Positions 27,335 to 39,962 of a stretch of 64,000 nucleotides of DNA are shown piece after piece. Each line of letters opens with the position of its first letter. Position 1 is the stretch's first letter. The position numbers and the translations under genes were made by a program. This stretch comes from Limanda limanda. Lineage: Eukaryota > Chordata > Actinopteri > Pleuronectiformes > Pleuronectidae. The stretch is taken from NCBI RefSeq assembly GCF_963576545.1, contig NC_083656.1, positions 8,126,811-8,190,810 on the forward strand, written 5' to 3'. The notes beneath the pieces are model-generated. The model ran no database searches and was not told the origin of the DNA. It worked only from the letters and a program-made list of their open reading frames with translations.

Positions 27335-30020
27335 ATGAACTTCTTGTCAGCTTTTGTGACTTTTGAGAACCTCCATGAGGTTCGGAGACTGTGCCACTGG
27401 GGACCAGTCATAGCCCTGTCTGTCATTGCTATATGCTCCACCATGGCAATTGTGGACTCCATTATCTGGTACTGGCCCCTAGACACTACAGGAGGAAGCA
27501 TTAACTTCATCATGCTCCTCAACTGGTCGGTCCTCATCCTCTACAACTACTTCAACGCTATGTTTGTTGGACCTGGAAACATCCCTCTTGGATGGATACC
27601 AGTAAGGACAATGCTCTATTACCATTTTTACTCAAAGAACAGTTCAGTACTATACTGCAGAGTGAAACTATTATATATTTGGAAAGTTGCATCTGATATT
27701 TTTGTCACTTGTTTATTCAAAAACAGGAGAATCAACCGGAAAGGCAGTACCTACAATACTGCAGAGTGTGCCATGGGTACAAGGCCCCCAGATCCCACCA
27801 CTGTCGCAAGTGTAACAGGTAGTTGCATTTATTACCAAAGTAACAGAGGGTCGTATCTCACATATGACATTTACTGAGAAAAATAAGATCACAGAGATGG
27901 AGCCATGAACGCAAAGATGAAATTTCTAGAGCAAGAAACTATAGCTGAGTCATGGTTGTGCATTTCCCCATCATTCCTCTTCTCCTCTGCCTCCCCTCCC
28001 ACAGGTGTGTGATGAAGATGGACCACCACTGCCCTTGGATCAACAACTGCTGCGGCCACCTTAACCACGGCTACTTCACCAGCTTCCTGCTGCTGGCTCC
28101 TCTGGGCTGCTCGCACGCTGCCTTCATCTTTATAATGACCATGTACACGCAGCTTTATGAGAGGGTGAGTGGTCTCCTTACCCCACTACACAGTGCTATT
28201 GCTGGCTTACCATCCTCACAGGTTATCTCGAGCTAAAGTTAAGCAGTTTATTTTCCCAATTGGTACAGAAATTACCACACACATCAAGATCCGTTCTTTT
28301 TCCTCACTGCAGATTTCATTTGGCTGGAGCACTGTGAAGATTGACATGAGTGCCGTGCGGCAGTTTCAGCCCCTCATGCCCTTCAGCGTTCCTGCCTTTG
28401 CTGCCACACTCTTTGCCTTAGGCTTGGCCCTGGGTACCACTATTGCGGTCGGCATGCTTTTCTTCATACAGGTAAAGTTTGTATCTGTGTTTTTAATTTA
28501 CACACGCTGTTGGCTATTTTTGACCTATTCTAAATACCAGAGTTCATTTTTAAAGAAAATATTAGTTTTCTCTGATAATCAAAACAGTCTTTCCTTTTCA
28601 GATAAAAGTCATCTTTCGAAATAAGACCTCGATCGAGTCGTGGATCGAGGAAAAGGTCAGAATCTCTCAGTGACTTCGCTTTATGTTGATATTTTGATGT
28701 TTGTATAATTTAAATCTAATGACTCTTTTTTTAGTGTTTGATCTAGAAAAAATACTCTAGGGCTTTTTAATCCTCACAGTATTTCAGGATTATAATAAAC
28801 ATAGTTTAATCTTTTGTTAAAGTTCTTTTCGGAATCAGCTATCAGTACAATGTGGTTTACTGATTACAGAAACATGACACCACCGCACCCACCTGATCCC
28901 ATTCACTGTGTTTTTTTCCGTTAGGCCAAAGACAGAATACAGCACTACCAAACAGGGGAGGAGTTCATCTTCCCCTACGACCTCGGCAGCCGCTGGCTGA
29001 ACTTCAAGCAAGTGATCACATGGACAGGGATGCCCAAGGGTGACGGTATTAAATGGCCAGTCCATCCCAAGTGTCACCAGCACACCTTAACTGTAGGTTT
29101 GGGTTTTTGTTTGGTCTGTTACTCCCCTTATGTGATAATGGAAAATATATAAAAGAGAAGTTATCATAAATCTGTCAGACCCTTTATACATTTCATGTGA
29201 AGCAGTGTGATTAATAGTGTTCTTCCTTTCTGAACAGATTGAGCAACTGAAGCAGAAAGCTGATAAACGAGTGAGAAGTGTAAGTATCTGCCAGATCTGT
29301 ATTGTGACACCGATGTGGTGTTAATTTACACAAAGCACAGACACACAGGAGTAGGATCTAGGCTGGAATGGCAAGGCTCTGTATGACCCCATTTGTGTTG
29401 TCTGATAAGAACCTGTGCCATTTCATGTAAGTATGACCAGTTTCTGGCTCATAAACACACATCCTGTGTCTATCTTGTATGAGTCTAGTTGTTGTTCGAG
29501 CATTAGAATAACCACATATCCTGTTCGACTCGGCCAGCAGGTCCAGTACCAGGCAGTGGAACACTATAACGGAGCTTGCTGCCCTCTCAGCAAGGGTATC
29601 CAAACATTTTTCCGAACCCCCTGCACCGAGGAGCCCAGGATCCCGCTCAACAAGGGGGACACCATCCTCGCCACCCGTGGCACCAAGTGAGTTCATTCAA
29701 TTATTGAACAAAACTATTATTTTTGGTCAATCTGGGAATTCCCCACTTAAATTTTGATTGATTCTCTTTAGGTGGTGGATGTATGGAGACAAAGTTCTGA
29801 ATGAGGATCAAATGAGAGGTAAAAATGACAGCATAACAGCTGCTTTTGCTGTAGTTTGATTCATATTTTATTTAAGCTTTTAAATTCAGACTAAAAATGT
29901 CTTTCTGTTTTTCTTCCAGTGGGGGAGCGTGTCAGGGGATGGTTCCCAAGGCGATGTGTGGAGAAGTGCCATTATGACACAGCTGCCAGCGATAGCACCA
30001 GCGAAAAGAAAGTAAATTAA
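27335..30020 (+). CDS. zdhhc6: Palmitoyltransferase ZDHHC6 (complete)
   Basis: ER-membrane protein S-acyltransferase that palmitoylates ER proteins. Coding exons: 27335-27601, 27727-27818, 28005-28164, 28313-28471, 28602-28655, 28925-29092, 29238-29279, 29541-29686, 29772-29818 and 29920-30020. They join to 411 residues (human 413). Two N-terminal hydrophobic segments (about 22-45 and 57-80) precede the cysteine-rich domain YCRVCHGYKAPRSHHCRKC...DHHC. The DHHC motif is at 126-129, so the catalytic cysteine is 129 as in mammals. Two more hydrophobic segments follow, then the cytosolic C-terminal SH3-like region. The protein ends KKVN, a KKXX ER-retrieval signal. The start is the first ATG matching the family length. 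The leader exon begins at 27053. It runs divergently from vti1a, as in mammals. Confidence 0.98.
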
Positions 30021-30557
30021 TGTATTTCAACTGGCTTTATGTCGAGCAGGGGAGTTCAACTGAACAGAAGGCGTCGATCTTCATTATCATGCATCCACCG
30101 AAGATGTCATGCCTCATGCTGCAGGCTCACCATCAAGAATTGCATTCTCTGATTTAAAGTTTCTCCAGACATTTCAAGCCCAACTTTAATTTGTTTTTAA
30201 AGGTCCATCGTTCCCTAAATCTTACCGAGCACTTTGCTGTCATTTCACGTCTTAACGAGAAGGACTCGTCCCCCCGGGTTCAGTTTGACTCCTCTGACCA
30301 AAAAGTGAAAACCCAGCAAGAGTCTTAATTTTCCAATAATTGCCACCAGGCTTCAATGTGACTTCATTTGACTTGTGATGACTTTTTACTTGAATATGTT
30401 GTGTTTACTGGTTGATGTCCTTTTTTGCTATATATGCAAATGCCTCTGTCCAGCTAACCCCAGGGCTCCTTCATGCAACTCTTTCTACAGTATGGACATA
30501 ACATGGAATTTCTTTTTATTATTTTTGTAAAAACGAAATGTTTGCCTCAAAGTATAA

Positions 30558-30563
30558 ATTAAA
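30558..30563 (+). terminator. Probable zdhhc6 poly(A) signal (ATTAAA)
   Basis: ATTAAA about 540 bp after the stop codon, followed within 25 bp by a GT/T-rich stretch. This is the best candidate for the 3' end. Confidence 0.55.
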
Positions 30564-30929
30564 AAAAGAAACCTTGTTCAAGAGTTGTCTTGTTTTATGT
30601 CTCCTTTAATAATAGGTATATGTATCTGAACGATGGGGCTTGGTACCAAATATTTGCACAACATGAGCCATATTTATTTTTCAAATGAGTCTGCATCCGT
30701 AGAACTTAGTGCACACACCCTGAGGATATCAAACTGGAACTTACAAGAGTTCAGGCCTGAAGGTGTGGTGGTTTGTTTGGTTTGTATACACGTGTTTCCC
30801 TTTGGCTTTTCTGTTTAAATTCAAATGTTGTTCTCTTTTATAATCAGGCCTTTGACATCATGTCTCTTCCCTCAATATATTTCTATTGCATTACCTTTTA
30901 TTCATGATTCTCTCTGTGTGTTACTATGA

Positions 30930-31222
30930 TTTATCTGCACATTTATTTATATATTATTGGATATACAACCAGTTCTTCTCCTAGTAGAACTCCACGGACC
31001 CATTATGAACCGCACTTTAACTAGGGTTTAACTCTCTAAACTGCAATATTCTCACACTGCAATACGTATGTTTACACTGTCTTTATTCCATTCATAAGTT
31101 CTATTATCCTTACACTGAAGTATTGCATGTGACTTACTACTTACTGATGCCTATTTTGGACTCTTACTGCTGTAATATTGCAAGTTTCCCCATTGTGGGA
31201 CTAAAACAGGATAATCTTATCT
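30930..31222 (+). mobile_element. Degenerate non-LTR retrotransposon 3' tail
   Basis: The segment ends TTTCCCCATTGTGGGACTA...AGGATAATCTTATCTT, the usual 3' end of a common fish LINE family with a short TATCTT-type tail. There is no open reading frame, so this is a 5'-truncated relic between zdhhc6 and coasy. Confidence 0.5.
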
Positions 31223-31339
31223 TTTATACATTGATAGATTTGTATTGTGATGTATTTGACATAGGTATTGTTTTATTTACATTTTACATGTGTGTGTTTA
31301 CGGGCTGGGAATAAGAAAATGTTGAAAACTTCAAAAAAA

Positions 31340-31570
31340 AAAAAAACCTCCTTTGATGTGTGACACAGCCACACGTCACACATCCTCAGCCAATCGGGGT
31401 GCAGGGGAGACCGTGACCACCCAGTGTAGTTGATGTGTGAGCGACTTCCAACCAGTGTCAGACTGGTTCCTCTGACTGTGGTGGACTGGAGTAACTCTCC
31501 AGCTCGTTGAGGACCAGCAGGAGACCAGCAGGAGACCAGTCGTCCTTCGCTGTAGCTCCACTCGACCTAG
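31340..31570 (+). promoter_or_regulatory. coasy: Putative coasy promoter and non-coding exon 1
   Basis: A CCAAT box (CAGCCAATCGG, about 31387) lies in a GC-richer island, followed by a stretch ending CGACCTAG before a GTGAGC donor at 31571. This would be a 5' UTR exon joined to the acceptor at 35326. It is inferred from position and splice signals only. An alternative promoter is possible in the GC-rich, Sp1-like stretch at about 34940-34990. Confidence 0.4.
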
Positions 31571-32802
31571 GTGAGCTCATGCTAACCAGCAGAGATCGAT
31601 CCCAGTCCAGATTGTCACTTTCAGACTGGGTCAACAAGCTAACTGGGACTTTACAGGATCCAGAATAACACCCTCGACCTTAGCTCCTTCCCATCGGGCA
31701 TGTCCACGTTAGAATGGATGTTTGTGATGCTAGGTTTCTCTACAGGCAGGGATGCTACATAGCTAGCTAGCTAGCCAGGGCTTTGATGACACTCGTGTAA
31801 CCTAACCCTAACGCGTCACCTCGGGTCAACTTGCCAGCTGCTGTTGTGAAGACAACACTCGTTGGGACATCGTGTGGACAGCTGTTTATACTGTGAGGAG
31901 ACATGTTAGCTTCCATGCTAAAGTCCTTCCTGCTAATGACATTCGGGTTGTCCAATCAGGCTGCTTGGGGGCGGGACCAGGAAAGAGGAAGTACCATTTT
32001 CAATTCAAGTTAAATTAAAAGTTATAATAAAATAGTTTAATATGAAATGATACAAACAAGACACGTCATACTTAAAAGCATCAGTCATTGAAATAATGTC
32101 AGAGTAAAGATTCAGAGAATATAAAATACACAACTCCTCCCAAACACTGACACAATGAACTGAACTGTCACTTATTGTTTACATATTATTGTGACAATGT
32201 AAAGTATGAAGAGACATTTTGAAATGTTACTGCTGATGTCAGAGGAAGTGAATCGTTCCCTTGTTGCAACCAGAAGAGACACTGCAAGTCTGTTCATTAT
32301 ATTACCTCTAATTCCTAAAGCCCCTCAGCTTATCAGTAACAACACTATGTTTGGTAATAGCATGTGAACAGCCCTGAGTGCTGCAAGAGTCATAACCTAG
32401 ATTGTTATAAAGTAGATATATACAAGTATGTACAATATAAACCCTATAAAGCGATATAAACGAAGTCTAAAATACAGTATACTGATGAAAATATAATTGA
32501 ATGAAATGAGTGCATCAGTGTTATCAAGAAATAATCAACCCCACCTACCTCCCTCCTCCTGTGTGAAAAGATCAACATGATTTAAAGCTTTGATCCTTGT
32601 TGTTGAAAAAAATAGATATTCTAATACCACATCTTCAGCTACAGTTTTTTCTATTTAAAATGTACTCTTCCATTAAGATCTTGCAGTCAGAAACATATAT
32701 TATATGTAATGTAAAGGTAAGCCATAGAGCAGGGGTCACCAACCTTTTTTAGACTGAGAGCTACTTCGAAGGTACTGAGTAGTACGAAGGGCTACTTGTT
32801 TC

Positions 32803-34044
32803 CAGTGGTGGGAAGTAACAAAGTAGAAATACTTTGTTACTGTACTTAAGTAGATTTTTCACATATCTGTACTTGTCTTGAGTATTTATTTTCCTGACGA
32901 CTTTTAACTCGCTACATTTGAGCACAAATATCTGTACTTTCTACTTCTTACATTCTCAAAACTGGCTCGTTACTTGAGCAGCGGAGGTTGGCGCAACGTG
33001 CACCTTTACACACGGCGCACCTCTCTCTCGCTCTCTCGCTCCTGCAGGAGCTCGGTTCAGTCTTTATTATTAGGGCCCGAGCACTGACAGGCACTGACAG
33101 ACGTGAGGCCCTATTGAAATCGTAAGGATTATTATTCAGGCAAATGAATTTGCTTTTTGAGGGTAATCAGGGGTAATCAGGCCCAGTTTTCCACTCACTA
33201 TAATGCCAATATAATTTTTGCAAAGATATTATATATCTATATATTGCCAATTCCAATCCTTAGTCGCCCTCTGTGCTGACTCAACACAACTTAGAAGCTG
33301 TTGAGTCTTTATATATATATTGTACAAACTGGCTAATGTGTACAACTTCAAGCAGGGTTGTGTCTTCACTTTGTCATCCCTACAGGCAAGAGACCCTACA
33401 GGTGTATTTCAAATGCAAACACAAACACAGGCCCATTCAGTGAAGATAGTCTAATGATAAATAAACAGGCTTACATGTAGATGTGTGGACAAGCTGGCGG
33501 CAGGTAGACAGGCAGGTAAACATCCAGGCAGTTACAAAATACAGCCAATAGACACGAAAGGTTCATTTGGTCTATTAGTGTTCTTAGGTAGAATCAAGAG
33601 GCACTTGTTTATTCTGTTGTGTTGATTCTTTGTTGTCTCTAGAAGTTCAGATGCACTTGTCTAATACTTTTTTAACCTCAGCATCTTGGGTTCAAAATTT
33701 GTAAAATTATACAATATATATATAGTGTTGTTATAATTTAATATAATTGTCAGTTGAAATAAATCCTGAACTGAACAATTTTGGGTTGTTTTGTGTCTGT
33801 ATAGGCCTACTATAAAAAGCACTTAGCATTTTTAATTTTGGTACCTGTACTTTTACTTTTGATACTTAAGTACATTTCAACACCAGATACTTTTGATACT
33901 TAAGTACGTTTAATATGAGCAACTCTAAGACTTTTACTCAAGTCATTTTCTGACAGGTGACTTTTACTTTTACCGGAGTCACTTTCAAGTAAGATATCTG
34001 TACTTTTACTCAAGTATGGCTTTCAAGTACTTTATACACCACTG
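32803..34044. mobile_element. Non-autonomous hAT-like DNA transposon with 8-bp target duplication
   Basis: The element begins CAGTGGTG and ends CACCACTG, an 8-bp perfect terminal inverted repeat. It carries many subterminal ACTTAAGTA/TACTTTTACT words, typical of a very common fish hAT family. Flanks are CTTGTTTC (32795-32802) and CTTGTTTG (34045-34052), matching at 7 of 8 positions, as expected of an 8-bp hAT duplication. It has no transposase ORF. Internal sequence includes another repeat at about 33065-33205. Confidence 0.8.
33065..33205. repeat. GGGCCCGAGCACTG-type fish repeat inside the hAT-like element
   Basis: The sequence TTAGGGCCCGAGCACTGAC ... GTGAGGCCCTATTGAAAT ... GGATTATTATT is a widespread fish repeat as I remember it. 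Its position inside another element implies a later insertion or an acquired segment. Ends are not defined. Confidence 0.45.
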
Positions 34045-34280
34045 CTTGTTTGATACAAACGTCCTGAATAACAGAGTTGCAAAGATCACCTTTTAATATT
34101 ATTAATAATATATGTGAAGAGACTGTCTGATCAAGTTAATGTTAATTATTCCTCGAAATAATTATTAACAATGATTTCCACAACAATGATTGTAGGAAAC
34201 AGATATATTAATACATGCAACATTTATTTCTGTTAAACTGTTTCAACTTTGCTTAAATTCAACTTAATTGAAGTACTTTT

Positions 34281-34856
34281 GGTGACATATATCACTACAT
34301 GCCTCCATCAGTCTGTTCTTTTTCAAAAGTAGATAAAAAATAACCAAATAACCACTTATAAGCACTTTGTTACAACGATGATAAAGCTCAACCAAAAATA
34401 ACAGATGCATATGACTGGGGTGTAATGTTTCTAAGTGTCTTCTTCATTTTTTGGGTCTCATACTGTCAGCTGCCAGAGTTTTCAGACCTAAAATCCATAC
34501 AAGTCTCTCCTCATGTTCTCCTTCATTCACTGTGAACCCAAGAGCAAGACAGGCTTCATCTTACTTTCTTTTCAACTTGGTGACATTTATCACTACATTC
34601 CTCCATCAGTCTGTACTTTTTAAAAAATAGAGAAAAAATTAATTCAATAAAAATCACTTTGTCACAAAGATGATAAAGCTCAACCAAAAATAACACATGC
34701 ATGTAACAGGGTGTAATGTTTCTTAGTGTCTTCTTAATTTGTTTGGTCTCATAGAGTTTTCAGACATAAAATACACACTTGTCTCTCCTCATGCCCTACC
34801 ACATTGACTGTGAACCCAAGAGCAAGACAGGTTTCATCGTACTTTCTTTTCAACTT
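34281..34856. repeat. Tandem duplication, two copies of about 298 bp
   Basis: GGTGACAT...TCACTACAT..CCTCCATCAG starts at 34281 and again at 34579. Each copy closes with AGCAAGACAGG.TTCATC.TACTTTCTTTTCAACTTGG. The second copy has small deletions (about 278 bp). Divergence of the copies shows that the duplication is not recent. Confidence 0.8.
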
Positions 34857-35138
34857 GGTGTTTGAACACTGTCTCTTGTTTGTCCCTGACCGGCTGCTTC
34901 ACGTGAACGATGCTCTCCACTGTGTGTGTCTCTGAGTGAGTGGGTGGGGGCGGGGCGGAGCCCCGGGGCCTGAGTGTGTGCGCGACGTGCACACTTGTGC
35001 TTTTGGAGCCTGAGTCTGCACAGTTGTGATCAGAGGATGGAGCCGCTGTGTCGTGGTCCCGCCAATACACATGTTCGACCAATCACTTGATAACTGAATC
35101 ATGTAATTAACAAGTATTTAGACTTTTTAGTTTGGTCT

Positions 35139-35240
35139 ACGTCCTATCCACTAACATGGAGGAGACAGAGTTTGTAACATATACTACTTTGGCCTAACTT
35201 TTGAAGCGCTGTCATGTCGTCCATCTCTATACAGTCTATG
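35139..35240. repeat. Dispersed repeat, copy 1 (coasy intron 1)
   Basis: CCTATCCACTAACATGGAGG ... GCTGTCATGTCGTCCATCT ... ACAGTCTATG, related to copies at 53230-53352 and 57961-58030. It is shortened internally compared with copy 2 and ends about 85 bp before the coasy coding-exon acceptor. Confidence 0.6.
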
Positions 35241-35386
35241 AACACTTGCCAAAACCTACAACATGAGCTTAATATAACGCAATGAACATGTCGTTTTACA
35301 TTTTCTTTCTCTTTCTCCCTCGTCAGTGTTCATCCTCTGACAGAAACCCTGACGGCCGTGAGTTCCCTGTGTTATTCGCCAGTAAC

Positions 35387-38300
35387 ATGTCCATGTTCAC
35401 TACGGGCATCCTGGTGCTGACGTCTCCCATCCACACGCTCCCGCTGCGCATCGCTCCCGTGCTCAGCTCGGCCGCTCAGCTGGTGGAGCGCACGCTGTAC
35501 GTGCACCTCCACCCGGGGCTCAACCTGGGGAGCGGGAGTCAGCAGCGACCAGCGTTCATCCCGCCGTTTGTGGACCTGTCAGCGGTCATCACCCGCCTTT
35601 ACAGCAATGCGGCAGATATATGCGGGCACCTGGACGTCCGGGTGCTGCTGACCAACGTCCGCGCTCAGTCCGGCGGTGTTACAAACGGCCCCTTCCCCTC
35701 CCCACAGCCTCTGTCCCACTCCCCCGACGTGGTGCTCACAGACTTTCCCCTGCAGGACCCGGGTCAGTCGCATCAGGTGACCCAGTGTCTGCAGAAGTAC
35801 ACGGGCCGCTGCTACGTGTGTAGCCCCAGTCTGCCCTCGGTGCTGCTTCATCCGCAGCTGATGAAGCTGCAGGAGAACGTGGAATGTGTGACGGAGCCCG
35901 CGGGGAAAGCAGAACCTTTGGAAACGTATACTGATGTGGTGGTCGGGGGGACGTTCGACCGGCTCCACGGGGCCCACAAGACGCTGCTCAACATCTCCTG
36001 CCTGCTCGCCAACAGAAGGTTCCTCATTGGTGTGTGTGACCAGGCAATGCTGAAAAGTGAGTAGTTCAATGTCGGTATTCCCATTTAGATGAACTTTCAG
36101 AGATCTCATATTTTGGATGATCTGTGAAAACAACAATCACAAGAGAGTCTCACCCTCGTTATCCTTTTCCTCCTGTTCTCAGAAAAAGTGCTGAAGGAGC
36201 TGATTGAGCCCTACACTCTACGGGTTCAGATACTACAGGAGTTCCTGCGAGATATCAAACCATCGCTGGAGGTGGAGATCGTGCCCCTGGACGACCCCTT
36301 CGGAGTGTCCGTGGTTGACCCACTGCTGCAATGCATTGTGGTTAGCGAGGAGACCAAAAAGGGAGGCCAGGCTGTGAACAAGAAACGCATTGAAAATGTA
36401 AGGAAAAAAGTAGATTTAAACATTGCATGATTTATTTATTTAGGTGATCCAAGCTACCTAGTGGCACATGTTTGATGTCTTATGTTCTCTAAACCAGGGT
36501 CTTCCAGCTCTCGTTCTTCACGAGATCCAGCTGCTGAAAGACGCCCACCACACCGAGACGGAGGAGGAGAAGATCAGCTCCTCTAGTCTCCGCTCGCGAC
36601 TCCTGGGCACCCTCCTTACTCCGCCTAAAGTAGGTCCAGTGGAAAAACTGTTAACATCTTGACAGTGCAGGTTAATGGATACCAGTATTATATGTTCAGT
36701 GTAACACATTGAGGGACTCACAACAAAAGCAAAGGGCCAGTCTTTCTTTTTTTTATCACAACTTTTCCGTACCCTATCTGGAGATCAAGTACATGACACT
36801 GTTTGAATTTCAATAACTCACTGAGTAAAAACGTTTTCATACAAGGGTCAAACGGACTTTAATGTTTAACTGTTCTGAAAGCAGCTGTCTCATCCAGGTG
36901 AAAAAATAACAGCTTTTCTTTTCTGCACATGACAAAGAACAGTCTCGTTTCTTTTGACTGTGAAACAAGTGGAAACTGAAATATCATTTTGTCATGTCAG
37001 GAGATTTGTCAAATTTCTCTCTATTGGACAAGGATGGTGTGTTTAAAAAATACGTTAAAGAAAAGGGACTATACAAATCTACACCTTTGCCCATTCTTTG
37101 ACTATTGATGGCCTTGTGTGTTGAGCTGTGGTATTTGTCGTTCTTCGATATAAGCATCCTAATCCTCAGCGCTTGTGTTCTGTGTCTTTTCCTCTCGTGT
37201 GTCCCCTTCTTCCCGCGTTCCAGGACACATCCCATCTCCCTCCCCTCCCGTACGTGATCGGCCTGACGGGAGGCAGCGGCAGCGGGAAGAGCTCCATCGC
37301 CAGGAGGCTGGAGGCTCTGGGTGCCGTCCGGATCGACTGCGACAAAATGGGCCACGAGGTTTATCAGCCGGGCGCAGCAGCTCATCGCATGGTGCTGGAG
37401 GAATTTGGCTCAGGTGAGAAAAATAAATAAATTGCATCGTTTTGGTAAATGTTGCTTTGTGAAATCTAATGCATCTCCATACATTGACATTGGTGTTTTT
37501 CATTTGTAGATCTTCTGAATGAAGACAAAACCATAAACAGACGGGCATTAGGAAAGAAAGTTTTTGGAAATCAGGTAATTCGACAATTATAAATAATGTG
37601 TCAGTATGTTTAAATAAAAAAAACGACATGTTACACTTCGTCTCCGTGCATCAACAATTTACCAAAGTTTCTGTTTTCCATGCAGGAGCGATTAAAAGCC
37701 CTGACAAATATTGTGTGGCCGGAGATAGCAGAACTGGTGAAGAAGACAATCAGCCAAGCCAGAGAGGAAGGTAATGTAGGAACTTATATTTATTCATCTG
37801 AGTATTGAAGGACTGTGTTTTGGACTGTCCCCTTACTTTTCAAGATCCCCTTCACTTGAAGCTAACACAGTGATCGCATTGACATATATACACAGATACA
37901 TATAAACAGTGCTTTCACTTTGTATTCTTAGAGATTCTCCTCCTGCTCATGTAAAGCTTTACTCTCTGCAGGTAAACAGGTGTGTGTGGTGGACGCAGCA
38001 GTTCTCCTGGAGGCCGGCTGGACGGACCTGGTCCACGAGGTCTGGGTCACCGTCATCCCAGAGGAAGAGGTAACGCATTATGTGCTTGGACAGAGATGGA
38101 GTCACATCCGCCTGAGTGACTGTGATTAAAATGTGTTGGTGTAAAGGTGATGGCTGATTCACGTGTTCACCTGTACTGTAGATGCATACCTGCGAAAATC
38201 CGGATTCCTCACTGAACGCAAGATGTAGAAAAATAACAGTTTTTCAATAATGGAAGGAAAAGAGGCTTTTAAACTAGTTTTTTTTAAATAAAGAGACCAG

Positions 38301-38664
38301 AGACTCCTGGTTAACCTCATGGACCTGCCTCCCTCTTGATTCCCCTCCTCCCTCAGGCGGTGTTGAGGATAACGGAGCGAGACGGCGTGGCCGCAGAAGA
38401 TGCCATGCGCCGGCTGAGCAGCCAGTGGTCTAACGCCAAACAAGTGGAACACGCCAACGTGGTGCTCAGCACGCTGTGGGAACCAGAGGTCACACAGAAA
38501 CAGGTCAGACATCACCCTACAGTGTCGGGTTCCTATATTTGCATTAAGATTCAGTGATTTGAATCTTGAGTATTTGTTTGTGATTTTCTTTCACTGGCTT
38601 TTATTTTTTAAAGGTGTTGAAAGCTTGGAAACTTCTTCAGAAGAGGATTCCACCGAGACAGTAG
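35387..38664 (+). CDS. coasy: Bifunctional coenzyme A synthase (PPAT + DPCK), complete
   Basis: Catalyses the last two steps of CoA synthesis: 4'-phosphopantetheine to dephospho-CoA, then to CoA. Coding exons: 35387-36056, 36183-36397, 36498-36629, 37224-37413, 37510-37574, 37686-37770, 37972-38069, 38357-38503 and 38614-38664. They join to 550 residues (human 564). The N-terminal segment [14 protein letters not shown] matches the vertebrate start. The PPAT domain has [11 protein letters not shown] at about 187-197 (nucleotidyl-transferase HxGH). The DPCK domain starts at about 350 with the P-loop [12 protein letters not shown] (about 352-363) and has [13 protein letters not shown] chose ATG 35387 (A at -3) because the exon's acceptor is at 35326, so the open frame further upstream is intronic. 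It converges on the kinase gene downstream. It is probably mitochondrial-surface or cytosolic as in mammals (family knowledge). Confidence 0.98.
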
Positions 38665-39095
38665 GAGCATGTGTGGGTCCCTCCATCGTCCTCATCCAGA
38701 CCCGAGCTGCGAGCGGACTTCAGGCCCGGCGCCACGTGCACAGAATCAACTGATCCACACGAGGAAACTTTGCCTTAGAAAGAAGCGCGAGCGGCCACGG
38801 TGCCTTTGCAGCGATCCCAGCACGCTGCCTCACATCTCTGACCAGGACTCGTCGACTTCCCACCGGTTTTTAAAGAGGTTTTGCTGAATGATGGGTGGAT
38901 GAGGGAAAGAACTGACCTTGTGGCTGCCTTTCAACGGATACCGTTGTTTCTAAACGTCAGTCCCAACATCCAGTTCTAAATCATTCGAGATTGAAGACCA
39001 AACTTTTCTGCAAAGCCAGTATTTTAGTCAACGACACTTTACATGCTCTGTCCTCTTTTCATGGCGTCTATAACTAATACGAATGTAGCTTAGAA

Positions 39096-39101
39096 AATAA
39101 A
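39096..39101 (+). terminator. Probable coasy poly(A) signal (AATAAA)
   Basis: AATAAA 430 bp after the stop. A second AATAAA lies at 39637-39642. The gap to the convergent kinase gene (38665-40311) holds both 3' UTRs and nothing else I can name. Confidence 0.5.
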
Positions 39102-39956
39102 CTAATATTAAAAGGGAAAGAGGGAATTAAATGATGCATCTTTGTGGTGTCAGGGTTTGAGAAATGAAGGCTAATTTCATTTTTAGTATATAATGAATAA
39201 CGTGCGGTAGATTTATAATATTACAGAATCTTAGTTTTCACGCTGAATGCAGGTAAATGAACTGGGCACTGGAGAAGATACTAATTTAGGTAAATCCAGC
39301 TCAGTGACCAGGATTGAATATGGAAATCCCCACACTGCAGCAAGTCAGTGAATGTGGCCAGTAGACGACACGTGTCTCAATCAAATCTGCGGAAAATTGG
39401 TTAATTGCAATACAAGAGAATGTACTTGGTACCATTTTATTTGTGTTTGGCTTACGCTGCCTTTACTGTTGCAATACATAACAGTAAAATACTGCTTTTT
39501 TTCAATGTTAAAGGCTTCTAAGTGATGTGGCAGGTTGGTCTAAATAGTGCGAGATGTTTTGTTTTCTTAATTTCATTGTCTTGCATGTAACCTTCAAACT
39601 CATAAGGTTTTCTTTATAAAACGGAACAAGCAGAATAATAAATTAAACGTTTAAGACCACGAGTGAATCCTTGAGTTTTCTAATCAATTTGATCTGTTTT
39701 TACATGTGATGTAGAAGTTAATTCAAACCGCAGTTTAAATTGATCCGTTTATTTCTTTCCCCCGCTCTCTACTTTTTTTCAAAATGTTCATTGACTTCTC
39801 AAAGAATGATTAATGGATCTCATTTAAAAAATAAAAATGTTGCAGATCCATATAGAAAACCAAATCCAGCGAGTTTCTATTTGGTGTCATAAAGGGAGAG
39901 GAGGATTTAAAAATAATAAGTATGCGTATCCCTGGTATATTTTTTAAAAGGCTCTC

Positions 39957-39962
39957 TTTATT
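39957..39962 (-). terminator. Possible poly(A) signal of the kinase gene
   Basis: AATAAA on the minus strand (TTTATT on plus), 350 bp past the stop at 40312. Confidence 0.4.

Larger units (their letters stand above)
32731..34860. repeat. Interrupted fish repeat (GGGGTCACCAACC type)
   Basis: The left part (32731-32802, starting AGGGGTCACCAACC and reading GAGAGCTACTTCGAAGG...) and the right part (from 34053, GATACAAACGTCC...) look like two halves of one common fish repeat, split by the hAT-like insertion at 32803-34044. The right limit is uncertain and may be merged with the tandem duplication at 34281-34856. Confidence 0.5.

Noticed and set aside
35282..35386. In-frame upstream ATG of coasy at 35282 extending the protein by 35 residues
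   Set aside because: It contains a pyrimidine tract and AG acceptor ending at 35326. The predicted extension is intron sequence and does not match the family; the start was set at 35387.
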